From contig JAJTBS010000001.1 of assembly GCA_021286765.1 (NCBI GenBank), positions 1,162,848 through 1,226,847 of the forward strand: a stretch of DNA of 64,000 bases, in the 5' to 3' direction. The notes under the pieces were generated by a model. That model saw nothing but the letters and a program-made list of their open reading frames with translations, had not been told where the DNA came from and did not search any database. Both the position numbers and the translations under genes were made by a program. Below, piece by piece: positions 34,175-42,480 of this stretch. Within the stretch, counting starts at the first letter, position 1; each line of letters begins with the position of its first letter. The DNA comes from Holophagaceae bacterium (GTDB taxonomy: Bacteria > Acidobacteriota > Holophagae > Holophagales > Holophagaceae).

Positions 34175-36652
34175 ATGCTTCGATCCTTCATGCGTCCGGT
34201 GCCGGCCCTGGTGCTCGCCCTGGCCGCAGGCGCCGCGCCCCTGGCCGCGGCCAGCCCGACCCTCACGCCCGCCCAGCTTGCTGCCGCCAAGGCCCAGCAG
34301 CATGCCCGCACCGCCCAGGCCCTGGCCAGCCTCGCCCAGCTGGCCGGCCAGCTCCACCTCGGCCCCTCAGCCGGCTTCCAGCCCCACCAAGCCTCCACCA
34401 ACGCCCAGGGCCGCACCATCATCCGCTTCCATCAGACCCATGAAGGCCATCGCGTGTGGGCCGGCGAAGCCATCGCCCATGTCGAACCCGACGGCCAGGT
34501 CCGGACGCTCACCCAGGGCCTCAAGTCCCAGGTGGCCCTCGCCAGCGCCACCACCCGCCTGAGCGCGGACGAGGCGAAGGCCATCGCCCTGAAGAACCTC
34601 GCCCCCAAGGGCGCCATGCCCCAGCCCCCCAAGGTGGAACAGGTGGTCTTTCCCACCCGGTTTACCGGCGGCCTGGCCACCCGGGTGGATGCCGCCCGCA
34701 ACAGGGTGGTCTGGGACAAGCAGATGAGCATCTGGGCGAAGCCCCCCTCCGACGCCTATGTCTTGGCCTACGAGGTGCGCACCCTCCTGACCAACCAGCA
34801 GGATGGCCACCAGGAGATGTGCTACATCGTCGATGCCAACACCGGCACCATCCTGCGCAAGTGGAACGCCCTCCAGGGCGACACCCCGGCCCAGGGGAGC
34901 GGCGCCAGCTTCTACCGCGGCACCGTCCCCCTCTCCACCACCCAGGCTGAGGACGGCACCTACGCCCTCATCGCCAAGAACCGCGGCAGCCTGCCCAATC
35001 CCTTCGCCATGGCGCAGGGCGTCAACTGGACCGGCCTCACGCTGGCCTATGGTTCCATCGACCTCAACACCGGCAACCTCAACATCAACCCCTTCGCCGG
35101 CCACGCCACCAACACCTGGGGCAGCGGCCAGCTCATGCCCTTCCCCTACGACTTCAACGCCACCTGGGATCCCTGGGACTGGTCGCACTGGTGGGCCGGT
35201 ACGCTCTTCGAGTACAGCCCCGACGGGATGTCGGCCCTGCTCCAGGGCACCCTCAGCGCCAACGGGGAGACCACCGCGGTGGATGCCCACTATGGCCTGA
35301 GCACCACCTGGGACTTCTACCAGAATGTCTTCGGCCGCGACGGCATCGACGACAAGGGCTCCTCCACCTTCGGCACGGTCCACAACTGGACGTACGGCCA
35401 GCCCGGCATGATGCCCTACTTTGACAACGCCTACTGGGCCCCCTGGTACTTCGGCATGGTGTTCGGCGACGGCAGCTATGGTGCTCCGGGAGCCCCCTAT
35501 GTGGGATTCAAGGCCCTCACCGAGCTCGACATCACCGGCCATGAACTGAGCCACGGCGTCACCGAATACTCCGCCAACCTGATCTACGCTGGCGAGTCCG
35601 GCGGCCTGAACGAGGGCAACTCGGACATCTTCGGCAAAATGGTGCAGGCCTATGCAGATGGCGGCGCGACGGGTGCCACCGTGCCCAACTTCCCGGCCGG
35701 TGATCTCTCGAAGTGGGAAGTGGGCCGCAACTCCGGGCCCAGCACGGCCGAGCCGCTGCGGTTCATGTACCACCCCAGCCTGGATGGAGCGAGCGCGGAC
35801 GGCTGGTTCGATGGCATCGAACTGATCGACGTCCACTACAGCAGTGGACCGCTCAACCGCTTCTTCTACTTCCTCAGCTGCGGCGCGTCCGCCACTCCCG
35901 CCAGCACCACCTACAGCCCTTACTACCCGCCCGGTTTCACCGGCATCGGCAACGACAAAGCCGCCCGCATCTGGTACAAGACCCTGACTGAGCACCTGGT
36001 CCCCGATGCGGACTTCATGGCCGCGCGGGATGCCTCGATCCTCTCCGCCAAGGAACTCTACGGCGATGGTGCCGACTGCCCCGAATCCCTGGCAGTGGCC
36101 AAGGCCTGGTCCGCCGTCAACGTGGGGCTCGCCCCCGGCCAGGCCCCCCGCGTGGGCGTCACCTTCCCCATCATCAACGGGGAGGGCAGCTGGCTCGACT
36201 CCAATGCCGTCCCCACCGGCATCCTGAGGAAGGTCCAGGTCTTCCCCACCCGCACCAACGTGCAGATCGTGGCCAACGTGGTGAACACCACCAACAAGGC
36301 CCTGACCTTCACCACCCCGAAGTGGGAGGGCTATGCCCCGGCCGGCACCATCAAGGCCGACGGCACCTGGACCACGCCGGACTGGACCTACTACTTCGAC
36401 CTCCTGAGCGTGAAGGCCGTCAGCCAGGCCGACCCCAGCCAGTTCGCCCGGTCAGAAATGCTGCTGATGGACCTGGACTGCGACACGGACGGAGACATCG
36501 ACGCCGTCGATCTCGGCGCCACCGCCATGAGCTGGTGCAAGGAGGGCGCCTACTTCAATACGCCCAATCCCTTCGCCCGCGTGGCCGGAGGCGGTGACTG
36601 GGATGTGGTCTTCTTCACCCAGGCCTTCGCCAACGCCTTCCCGGTGAAGTAG
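34175..36652 (+). CDS. Secreted M4-like zinc metalloprotease with calcium-loop tail (second copy)
   Basis: An 825-residue paralogue of the protease at 31116. It has a signal peptide ending near residue 27, an Ala-rich propeptide start, and an FTP-like segment (HEGHRVWAGEAIAHV). The zinc site is HELSH at 456-460, with GLNEGNSD and VHYSSGPLNRFFYF supplying the third ligand and catalytic His. The catalytic domain carries an extra Trp-rich loop (WDPWDWSHWWAG near 330-341), absent from the first copy. The tail repeats the calcium-loop pattern DCDTDGDIDAVD (768-779). Start ATG follows aaggag. A hairpin ends the cluster 20 bases later. Confidence 0.87.
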   Translation: MLRSFMRPVPALVLALAAGAAPLAAASPTLTPAQLAAAKAQQHARTAQALASLAQLAGQLHLGPSAGFQPHQASTNAQGRTIIRFHQTHEGHRVWAGEAIAHVEPDGQVRTLTQGLKSQVALASATTRLSADEAKAIALKNLAPKGAMPQPPKVEQVVFPTRFTGGLATRVDAARNRVVWDKQMSIWAKPPSDAYVLAYEVRTLLTNQQDGHQEMCYIVDANTGTILRKWNALQGDTPAQGSGASFYRGTVPLSTTQAEDGTYALIAKNRGSLPNPFAMAQGVNWTGLTLAYGSIDLNTGNLNINPFAGHATNTWGSGQLMPFPYDFNATWDPWDWSHWWAGTLFEYSPDGMSALLQGTLSANGETTAVDAHYGLSTTWDFYQNVFGRDGIDDKGSSTFGTVHNWTYGQPGMMPYFDNAYWAPWYFGMVFGDGSYGAPGAPYVGFKALTELDITGHELSHGVTEYSANLIYAGESGGLNEGNSDIFGKMVQAYADGGATGATVPNFPAGDLSKWEVGRNSGPSTAEPLRFMYHPSLDGASADGWFDGIELIDVHYSSGPLNRFFYFLSCGASATPASTTYSPYYPPGFTGIGNDKAARIWYKTLTEHLVPDADFMAARDASILSAKELYGDGADCPESLAVAKAWSAVNVGLAPGQAPRVGVTFPIINGEGSWLDSNAVPTGILRKVQVFPTRTNVQIVANVVNTTNKALTFTTPKWEGYAPAGTIKADGTWTTPDWTYYFDLLSVKAVSQADPSQFARSEMLLMDLDCDTDGDIDAVDLGATAMSWCKEGAYFNTPNPFARVAGGGDWDVVFFTQAFANAFPVK

Positions 36653-36671
36653 TCCGCAGGCTCATCCCCGC

Positions 36672-36706
36672 GCGAAGGCGCCCCCGGTCTCCGGAGGCGC
36701 CTTCGC
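36672..36706 (+). terminator. Hairpin closing the protease cluster
   Basis: GCGAAGGCGCC (36672-36682) pairs with GGCGCCTTCGC (36696-36706); the 13-base loop has an inner ccgg/ccgg pairing. No T-run follows. It lies 20 bases after the second protease stop and probably marks the end of the transcript. Confidence 0.55.
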
Positions 36707-36746
36707 TTCGGGCGGGGGCCCCTCCTCTGTTCGCGAAAGGTTCCGC

Positions 36747-37142
36747 ATGACGCACCTGTGTGCCTGGTGCCAGCTGCCCACGCCTCTGGATGGTCCGGAG
36801 GCTGCGGCTGCCCAGGGGCTGTGCCCCGCTTGCCTTGAGGCCGTCGCGCGCCAGCAGGGCACGGAGATCCTGGCCTGGATTGAAGAGGTGCCCCACCCGG
36901 CGGTGGCGGTGGATCAGGAGGTCCGGATCCGGGCGGCCAACCAACCCGCCTGCGAGCTCCTTCAGACGGATTGGGTGGCCCTCCTCGGCCGGCCCCTCTG
37001 CGAAGTCCTCGGTTGTGAGGTGAGCCACGCCTGCCGGGCCCCCGAATCACGAGGTGCCACCCACTGCCTGGTGGACCGCACCTCCCTGCGGGCCGGCGAG
37101 GTCGTGGCCCTGCGCCTCGACCGCCTGGTACGGAGCGCCTGA
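36747..37142 (+). CDS. Small zinc-ribbon and PAS-like protein
   Basis: A 131-residue protein. Residues 1-30 carry two CxxC pairs (CAWC and CPAC) forming a probable zinc ribbon. Residues about 45-95 look like the start of a PAS domain (VPHPAVAVDQEVRIRAANQP, then LLGRPLCEVLGC), with three further Cys in the short tail. There is no output domain, so it may be a small sensory or adaptor protein. The ATG follows gaaagg. It lies after the hairpin closing the protease cluster and converges on the DUF2911 gene three bases away. No named family is recognised. Confidence 0.7.
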   Translation: MTHLCAWCQLPTPLDGPEAAAAQGLCPACLEAVARQQGTEILAWIEEVPHPAVAVDQEVRIRAANQPACELLQTDWVALLGRPLCEVLGCEVSHACRAPESRGATHCLVDRTSLRAGEVVALRLDRLVRSA

Positions 37143-37145
37143 GAC

Positions 37146-38174
37146 CTACTTCAGCTTGGCCAGCTCCTCCTGGATGCGGGTCCGCTGATCCCCGGCCTTC
37201 ACCTTGTCGAGGGCCTTCTTGTAGTTGGCGGCAGCCTGGGCCTTGTCGCCCTTCGCCGCATAGGCCTCCGCCAGGCTGTCGTAGGCGTTCCAGGACTCCG
37301 GGTGGTCCTTCACGTTCTTCTGGAAGACGGCGATGGCCTCGTCCAGCTTGTTCTGGGCCAGCAGGCCGTAGCCGGTCTGGTTGACCTCGGCTTCCGTGGC
37401 GAGGCCGAGCGCCTTCACCCGCAGGGCCTCGGCGCCCTTGGCTTCGCCCTTCCTCTCCAGCAGGGCGGCCTTGGTGCGCAGGCCCCCATAGGTTTCCTTC
37501 ATGGCCAGGGAGCGATCCGCCCAGGCCATGGCCTCGTCCAGGTTCGTGTCATTGCGCGCGCACCAGGCCGCGGCGGCGCTCCAGGTCTCCGGGAAGAACT
37601 GCCCGAGGCCCCGCACCTGGTTCCGCAGACCGGCCACCACCACGGCCTTGGTATCCACCTCGATGGGGATGGGCACCCGCAGCTGCTCCCAGCGCAGAGA
37701 GAGGGTCACGCCCTGGTCGGAGGGATCGTCAAAGGTGTAGGCCAGCCGCTCGGTGGCCTCGGCCGGCACGGGCGTCACCGTCACCTTGGCCACGTCCTCC
37801 TTGGGGTCGTAGCTGTAGCTGCCCCAGCCGCTGGACTGGCTGCTGAACATCACGGTCCAGGTGGTGGCCGTGGGCCGCATGTGAAGGCCGTAGCGGCCCG
37901 CGGGCAGCGTGGTGCCCCCCACGCGGACGGGGGTGTCGAAGGCGACCACCGTGTTCTCATCGGCCCCGGCCCGCCAGACCTTGCCGTAGGGCACCAGCCC
38001 GCCCCACACCTGCCGGCCCTTCACCGCCGGGCGGTGGTAGGTCACCTCGATGTCCGTCAGCCCCACCCGCTGCTGCACCTGGGCCCGAGGGCTGGCCACG
38101 GGCAGCACCAGGGGCGGTGCCTGGGCGAAGAGGACGGGAGCCGTTGCGAACAGAGCCAGGGCGATGCGAGCCAT
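37146..38174 (-). CDS. Secreted DUF2911 and TPR repeat protein
   Basis: A 342-residue protein with a signal peptide (MARIALALFATAPVLFAQA). Residues about 30-170 match DUF2911: SPRAQVQQRVGLTDIEVTYH, VWGGLVPYGKVWRAGADENT and PAGRYGLHMRPT are characteristic. The C-terminal third contains two to three TPR repeats (NKLDEAIAVFQKNVKDHPES, WNAYDSLAEAYAAKGDKAQA). DUF2911 proteins are common in Bacteroidota and Acidobacteriota and have no assigned activity; a periplasmic beta-sandwich is likely. Start ATG follows ggaggtg. It stands alone on this strand. Confidence 0.85.
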   Translation of the reverse strand: MARIALALFATAPVLFAQAPPLVLPVASPRAQVQQRVGLTDIEVTYHRPAVKGRQVWGGLVPYGKVWRAGADENTVVAFDTPVRVGGTTLPAGRYGLHMRPTATTWTVMFSSQSSGWGSYSYDPKEDVAKVTVTPVPAEATERLAYTFDDPSDQGVTLSLRWEQLRVPIPIEVDTKAVVVAGLRNQVRGLGQFFPETWSAAAAWCARNDTNLDEAMAWADRSLAMKETYGGLRTKAALLERKGEAKGAEALRVKALGLATEAEVNQTGYGLLAQNKLDEAIAVFQKNVKDHPESWNAYDSLAEAYAAKGDKAQAAANYKKALDKVKAGDQRTRIQEELAKLK

Positions 38175-38265
38175 GGGACACCTCCGGGGAGCATCCTGGA
38201 CCCGAATCCCCTGGAGCGGGATGAATCCTGGGGCGACTGGTGAGTATTCCGGGGTGGAGCCGGCC

Positions 38266-40827
38266 CTACCGGAACTCTCCGCAGCGTACCAACCGAAGCA
38301 CGGCCTGCTTCGCCTCGCGGCTGGCGACGAGGTCCACTTCCAGCTCCAGGGCCCAGTCGTTCACTTCCCCAGTGTCCACCAGCATCTGCTGCACCACGAG
38401 GAAGCGCAGGTCGCCGGGCTTGGGCTGCACATAGGTGTGCCGCTGGTTGCGGCCCTCCGGATCGAGGCGCGGCCCCTGGTGGGTGGCGGTGTAGGCGCTG
38501 AAGGTGGCCTTGAGGCGGTCCGCCGTCCAGGGCCCCCCCTCGCCATCTTCAGGCCTGGCGCCTTCTCCCGCGGCCTCGTCCAACACGGCCTCCGCCTCCT
38601 CCCAGTCCTCGGTGGCGCAGGCGTGGAGGAAGGCGAAGAGGCGGGCACGGATGGCGGCCGTGAACGCCTTGCGATCGCGGGTGATGTCCTGGGCGGCCTC
38701 CGCGGCGCCTGGCATGGCCAGGACCGTTTCAGTCCGGAGGAAGTCGGGATTCTGCATGCGCTCCCAGGCATCCAGCAGGCTGGAGTCCACCTGCCTGAGC
38801 ATGGCCGAGAGGTAGGCCTCCATCTCGCGCACCTCGTCGGTCTTGAAGGCGTCGGGCACGGTTTTCGAGAGCACCTTGAAGGTGCTGTTGATGTGGCGGA
38901 GCAGCAGTCCTTCGGCGCGCTGCAGCTCGTAGGTGCGCACGTAGTCGGCGAAGCTCAGGTAGCTCTCGAACATCTCCCGCACGATGGATTTGGGGCGGAT
39001 GTTCTCCTGGCCGACCCAGGGGTGCCTGTCGGCAAACTCGTTGAAGGTGGCGTAGATGAAGTCGCGCAGGGGCTTGGGGTATTCCAGCTTCTCCAGCTCC
39101 TCCATGCGCTGCTCGTACTCGATGCCCGCCAGCTTCATTTCGGCCACGGCCTGGCCCTTCAGCTTATGGAGCTGACAGCGCAGGATGAAGTCGGGATCCT
39201 CCAGAATGCTTTCGACCAGCGTGATGAGGTCCAGGGCGTAGGTGGGCGAATCCACCTCCAGCAGGGGCAGGGTGTCCAGCAGGTAGAGGCTCAGGGTCTC
39301 GTCCATGCCGAAGTCCGCCTGCAGGTCCGCGTTCACCCGCACCTTGCGGCCGAACTCATCCGGCGGCTGGAATTCCACAATGCCCCGCACCACCAGCGTC
39401 TTAAAAAGCTGCCAGCCCCGGCGGAAGTGGGCGGCCTTCTGGTGTTCGGTCTCGTGGCAGTCGTGGATGAGGTGGCGCATGGCCTGGCAGCCGTCGCCCT
39501 TGCGGCTCAGCACGTTCAGCAGCATGCCGTGGTTCACCTGGAAGCGGCTCACCAGCCGCTCGGGCGCGGCGGCCTGCAGCTTCTCGAAGGTGGTCTTGTC
39601 CCAGTGGGCGTAGTTCCGTTCGGGGGCCGGGCGCTTCACAAACTTTTTGCCAGGCTTCTGGGACAGGCGCATGTTCTCGATGACATGCTCTGGGGCCTGG
39701 GCCACCACGTAGCCCACGGTGTCATAGCCCTTGCGGCCCGCGCGGCCTGAGATCTGGTGGAAGTCCCGGGCGCTGAGGATGCTCGTCTTCTGGCCGCCGT
39801 ATTTGCAGAGCTTGGTGAATAGCACCGTGCGGATGGGCACGTTGATGCCCACGCCCAGCGTGTCCGTGCCGCAGATGACCTTGAGCAGGCCCTTCTGCGC
39901 CAGACGCTCCATGAGGATGCGGTACTTGGGCAGCAGGCCCGCGTGGTGGAGGCCGATGCCCATGCGCAGCCAGCGCTTGAGGTCGGGGCCATAGGGGCTG
40001 TTGAACTTGAAGTCGCCGATCTCCGCGGCCAAGGCGGCCTTCTCCTCGCGGGTGGTGACGGCGAGGCTGGTGAAGTCCTGGGCGCTGGTGGCCGCCTCGG
40101 CTTGCGTGAAATGCACCAGGTAGATGGGCGCCTTGCCTTCTTCCAGCAGGTTCTCCAGGGTGCTGCTGAGGGGCAGCTCCGCATAGGTGAAGCTCAGCGG
40201 CACGGGCCGGTCCGTGCCCTTCACCGTGACCGTGGGCCGGGCGTTGAGGCGGGTCAGCTCGGTCTCGAAAAAGCTGGTATCGCCCAGCGTGGCGCTCATG
40301 ATCAGGAAGCGGGTCTGGGGCATGGCCAGCAGGGGCACCTGCCAGGCAAAGCCCCGCTCGCGGTCCGCGTAGTAGTGGAACTCGTCCATGACCACGTCCA
40401 GCACGTTGGCCTCGGCCCCCTCGCAGAGGGCCATGTTGGCCAGGATCTCCGCCGTGCAGCAGAGGATGGGCGCGTCCCGGTTCACGGTGGCGTCGCCCGT
40501 GGAGAGGCCCACGTTCTCCGGCCCGAACTCCTGGCAGAGCGCCATCCACTTCTCGTTCACCAGGGCCTTGATGGGGCAGGTGTACACCGAGCGCCGCCCC
40601 GCAGCCAGGGCCCCGAAGTGCAGGGCCGAGGCCACCAGCGATTTGCCCGATCCCGTGGGCGTGTTGAGGATGACGTTCTTCCCCTCGAACAGCTCCAGGA
40701 TGGCCTCCTCCTGGGCGGGGTAGAGGCCCAGCCCCTTCCCCTCCGCATAAGCGAGGAAGGCCCCCAGCAGGGCGTCTGGCGAGGTGTCCCCAAGGGGCGG
40801 CAGGTGGTCGAACAGGGACAGCGGCAT
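38266..40827 (-). CDS. Ski2-like DEAD/DEAH RNA helicase with DUF3516
   Basis: An 853-residue superfamily 2 helicase. Motif I is [12 protein letters not shown], motif Ia [12 protein letters not shown], motif II MDEFHYY, motif [10 protein letters not shown], and motif [15 protein letters not shown], placing it near the Ski2/Mtr4 RNA helicases. The C-terminal 350 residues match DUF3516 ([38 protein letters not shown]). Such bacterial proteins probably unwind structured RNA during turnover, but the role is unproven. The length and domain order are normal for the DUF3516 group. It is divergent from hutD with 60 bases between start codons. Confidence 0.88.
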   Translation of the reverse strand: MPLSLFDHLPPLGDTSPDALLGAFLAYAEGKGLGLYPAQEEAILELFEGKNVILNTPTGSGKSLVASALHFGALAAGRRSVYTCPIKALVNEKWMALCQEFGPENVGLSTGDATVNRDAPILCCTAEILANMALCEGAEANVLDVVMDEFHYYADRERGFAWQVPLLAMPQTRFLIMSATLGDTSFFETELTRLNARPTVTVKGTDRPVPLSFTYAELPLSSTLENLLEEGKAPIYLVHFTQAEAATSAQDFTSLAVTTREEKAALAAEIGDFKFNSPYGPDLKRWLRMGIGLHHAGLLPKYRILMERLAQKGLLKVICGTDTLGVGINVPIRTVLFTKLCKYGGQKTSILSARDFHQISGRAGRKGYDTVGYVVAQAPEHVIENMRLSQKPGKKFVKRPAPERNYAHWDKTTFEKLQAAAPERLVSRFQVNHGMLLNVLSRKGDGCQAMRHLIHDCHETEHQKAAHFRRGWQLFKTLVVRGIVEFQPPDEFGRKVRVNADLQADFGMDETLSLYLLDTLPLLEVDSPTYALDLITLVESILEDPDFILRCQLHKLKGQAVAEMKLAGIEYEQRMEELEKLEYPKPLRDFIYATFNEFADRHPWVGQENIRPKSIVREMFESYLSFADYVRTYELQRAEGLLLRHINSTFKVLSKTVPDAFKTDEVREMEAYLSAMLRQVDSSLLDAWERMQNPDFLRTETVLAMPGAAEAAQDITRDRKAFTAAIRARLFAFLHACATEDWEEAEAVLDEAAGEGARPEDGEGGPWTADRLKATFSAYTATHQGPRLDPEGRNQRHTYVQPKPGDLRFLVVQQMLVDTGEVNDWALELEVDLVASREAKQAVLRLVRCGEFR

Positions 40828-40887
40828 CGATGGGCTCCGGGGCCATCATCTCAGGGGAAACGGATCTCCCCATGAGAAGCTGTGTCC

Positions 40888-41496
40888 ATGCAGCATCTCC
40901 ACCCCTCCGATTACCGCGTCATGCCCTGGAAGGACGGGGGCGGCAGCACGACTGAAATCGCCATCGAGCCGGCGGGGGCCAGCCTGTCGGAGCCCTTTCT
41001 CTGGCGGGTGAGCTCGGCCAAGGTAGAGAGCTCTGGCCCCTTTTCGCACTTCCCGGGCCGGGCGCGGCTGCTGACGTTGCTGGAGGGCCCGGGGCTCATC
41101 CTGGACATCGAGGGCATGGGCCGCCAGCGCCTGAAGCACCCGGGGCAGGTGGTGGCCTTTGCCGGGGATGCGAGTGTTCACGCCACGCTCATCCAAGGGC
41201 CCTGCGTGGATCTCGGGATCATCAGCGATCCCAGCCGGGTGAAGGCCACCCTGGAATGGCTCAACCTGGGCATGGAGACCACCACCCTCACCGTGGCCCC
41301 CACCACCCTGCTCTTTGCGCCCTCGGGGCCCATCCGGGTGGATCCCCTGGGGGTGGAGCTGGAACCCCAGGCATGCCTCCGGCTTGGAAACAGCCCCGCC
41401 GCGACCGAAGCGCCCGGGGCGAAGCTGGGTGTGCGGGCGTCCTTCGGCACCACGCCCCTGGTGCTGGTCTCCATCTGGCCACTCAAGACGCCATGA
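40888..41496 (+). CDS. HutD/Ves family protein
   Basis: A 202-residue cupin-like protein of the HutD family (also called Ves). The opening HPSDYRVMPWKDGGGSTTEI is the family hallmark, followed by FLWRVSSAKVESSGPFSHFP and LLTLLEGPGLILDIEG. HutD proteins are linked to histidine utilisation in some bacteria, but no hut genes are nearby, and the activity is not known. I chose the ATG at 40888 over a GTG at 40882, since the shorter form begins at the conserved motif. Its stop overlaps the next start as ATGA. Confidence 0.87.
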   Translation: MQHLHPSDYRVMPWKDGGGSTTEIAIEPAGASLSEPFLWRVSSAKVESSGPFSHFPGRARLLTLLEGPGLILDIEGMGRQRLKHPGQVVAFAGDASVHATLIQGPCVDLGIISDPSRVKATLEWLNLGMETTTLTVAPTTLLFAPSGPIRVDPLGVELEPQACLRLGNSPAATEAPGAKLGVRASFGTTPLVLVSIWPLKTP

Positions 41497-42071
41497 CGCT
41501 TGCGGTCCCCACCACGCCCCTGCCCTACCTGGAGGGCTACAGCCCGGCCGTGCAGGCCCGGGTGCGTGAGCTGCTGGCCCAGGGCCAGCTAGGGCCGTAC
41601 CTCACCAGCCGCTATGGGGAGGCGCATGAGGTGCGCAACGACAAGGCCCTGTTCCAGGCCGCGGCGGAGTTGAAGGAGCGCTTCATGCGAAACACGCCGC
41701 CCCTCCACAAGGTGATGTACGACAGCAAGCTCCAGCTGCTGAGCCAGGCCCTGGGCACGCTCACATCGGTCTCAAGGGTGCAGGGCAGCCGGCTCAAGGC
41801 CAGCCGCGAGATCCGCGTGGCCTCGGTGTTCCGCGAGGCGCCTGCCCGGTTCCTGAAGATGATCCTGGTGCACGAGCTGGCCCACCTGAAGGAGCGTGAG
41901 CACAACAAGGCCTTCTACCAGCTCTGCACCCACATGGAGCCCGACTACTTCCAGCTGGAGTTCGACCTGCGGCTGTACCTGACCCACCGGGAGACCTGCA
42001 CCGTGGCGGGGACTGCGGCTGACGGCCAGGTCATCCTCGCCGCCAATGAGCGACCTTCGCCGGCTGTCTAG
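41493..42071 (+). CDS. YgjP-like zinc metallopeptidase domain protein
   Basis: A 192-residue protein with a YgjP/DUF45-type zinc site: HELAHLKEREHNKAFYQLCTH has HExxH plus a third His, the pattern of this family. The preceding region (FRNTPPLHK-like KERFMRNTPPLHKVMYDSKL) and SREIRVASVFREAP complete the domain. Members are predicted metallopeptidases or SprT-like proteins; substrate unknown. It is translationally coupled to hutD through ATGA, although no functional link is known. Its last four bases overlap a small convergent frame. Confidence 0.85.
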   Translation: MTLAVPTTPLPYLEGYSPAVQARVRELLAQGQLGPYLTSRYGEAHEVRNDKALFQAAAELKERFMRNTPPLHKVMYDSKLQLLSQALGTLTSVSRVQGSRLKASREIRVASVFREAPARFLKMILVHELAHLKEREHNKAFYQLCTHMEPDYFQLEFDLRLYLTHRETCTVAGTAADGQVILAANERPSPAV

Positions 42072-42316
42072 CCCACCCCCTGCTGCTTGGGATCTTTCTG
42101 CCCGCGCCTCAGGGTCAGGACCTGGGTCAGGGAGGTGGCCTTGGCCAGGACGGGGGTTCCGGCAGGCTGCCCCCCCCTCGCGAACACCCTGGAGGCCAGA
42201 GACTGGCGGGCATGGCCCAGCTCCTTGCCGATGAGGTGGCATTCACCCCGGGAGGTCGGCAGGGCGGCCAGGCTGAGGATCAGGGCGGAAGCGAGCAGGG
42301 CCGGGTTGGACTTCAT
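42068..42316 (-). CDS. Possible small secreted protein
   Basis: An 82-residue frame beginning with a plausible signal peptide (MKSNPALLASALILSLAALPTSRG) and a ribosome site aggggat before the ATG at 42316. The mature part has one Cys and a basic C-terminus (LTLRRGQKDPKQQGVG) with no recognisable family. It overlaps the convergent YgjP-like gene by four bases. It may be real because of the signal peptide, but short GC-rich frames are often spurious. The following 160 bases to the dnaE2 stop codon hold nothing that I can identify. Confidence 0.5.
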   Translation of the reverse strand: MKSNPALLASALILSLAALPTSRGECHLIGKELGHARQSLASRVFARGGQPAGTPVLAKATSLTQVLTLRRGQKDPKQQGVG

Positions 42317-42480
42317 GGAATCCCCTATTGGATGAATGCCGTGGACATCAGGGCAGGGCGGATTGCAGGCACGCTCACAGAGGGGCACCTCGAAGCCGCT
42401 GATCCATTCCACCGCAGGGCCCGCTGGCGTGGAATCGGGCCGATTACCTAGCCATGCCGGTGCGTCGGCCTGCGCCCTCC

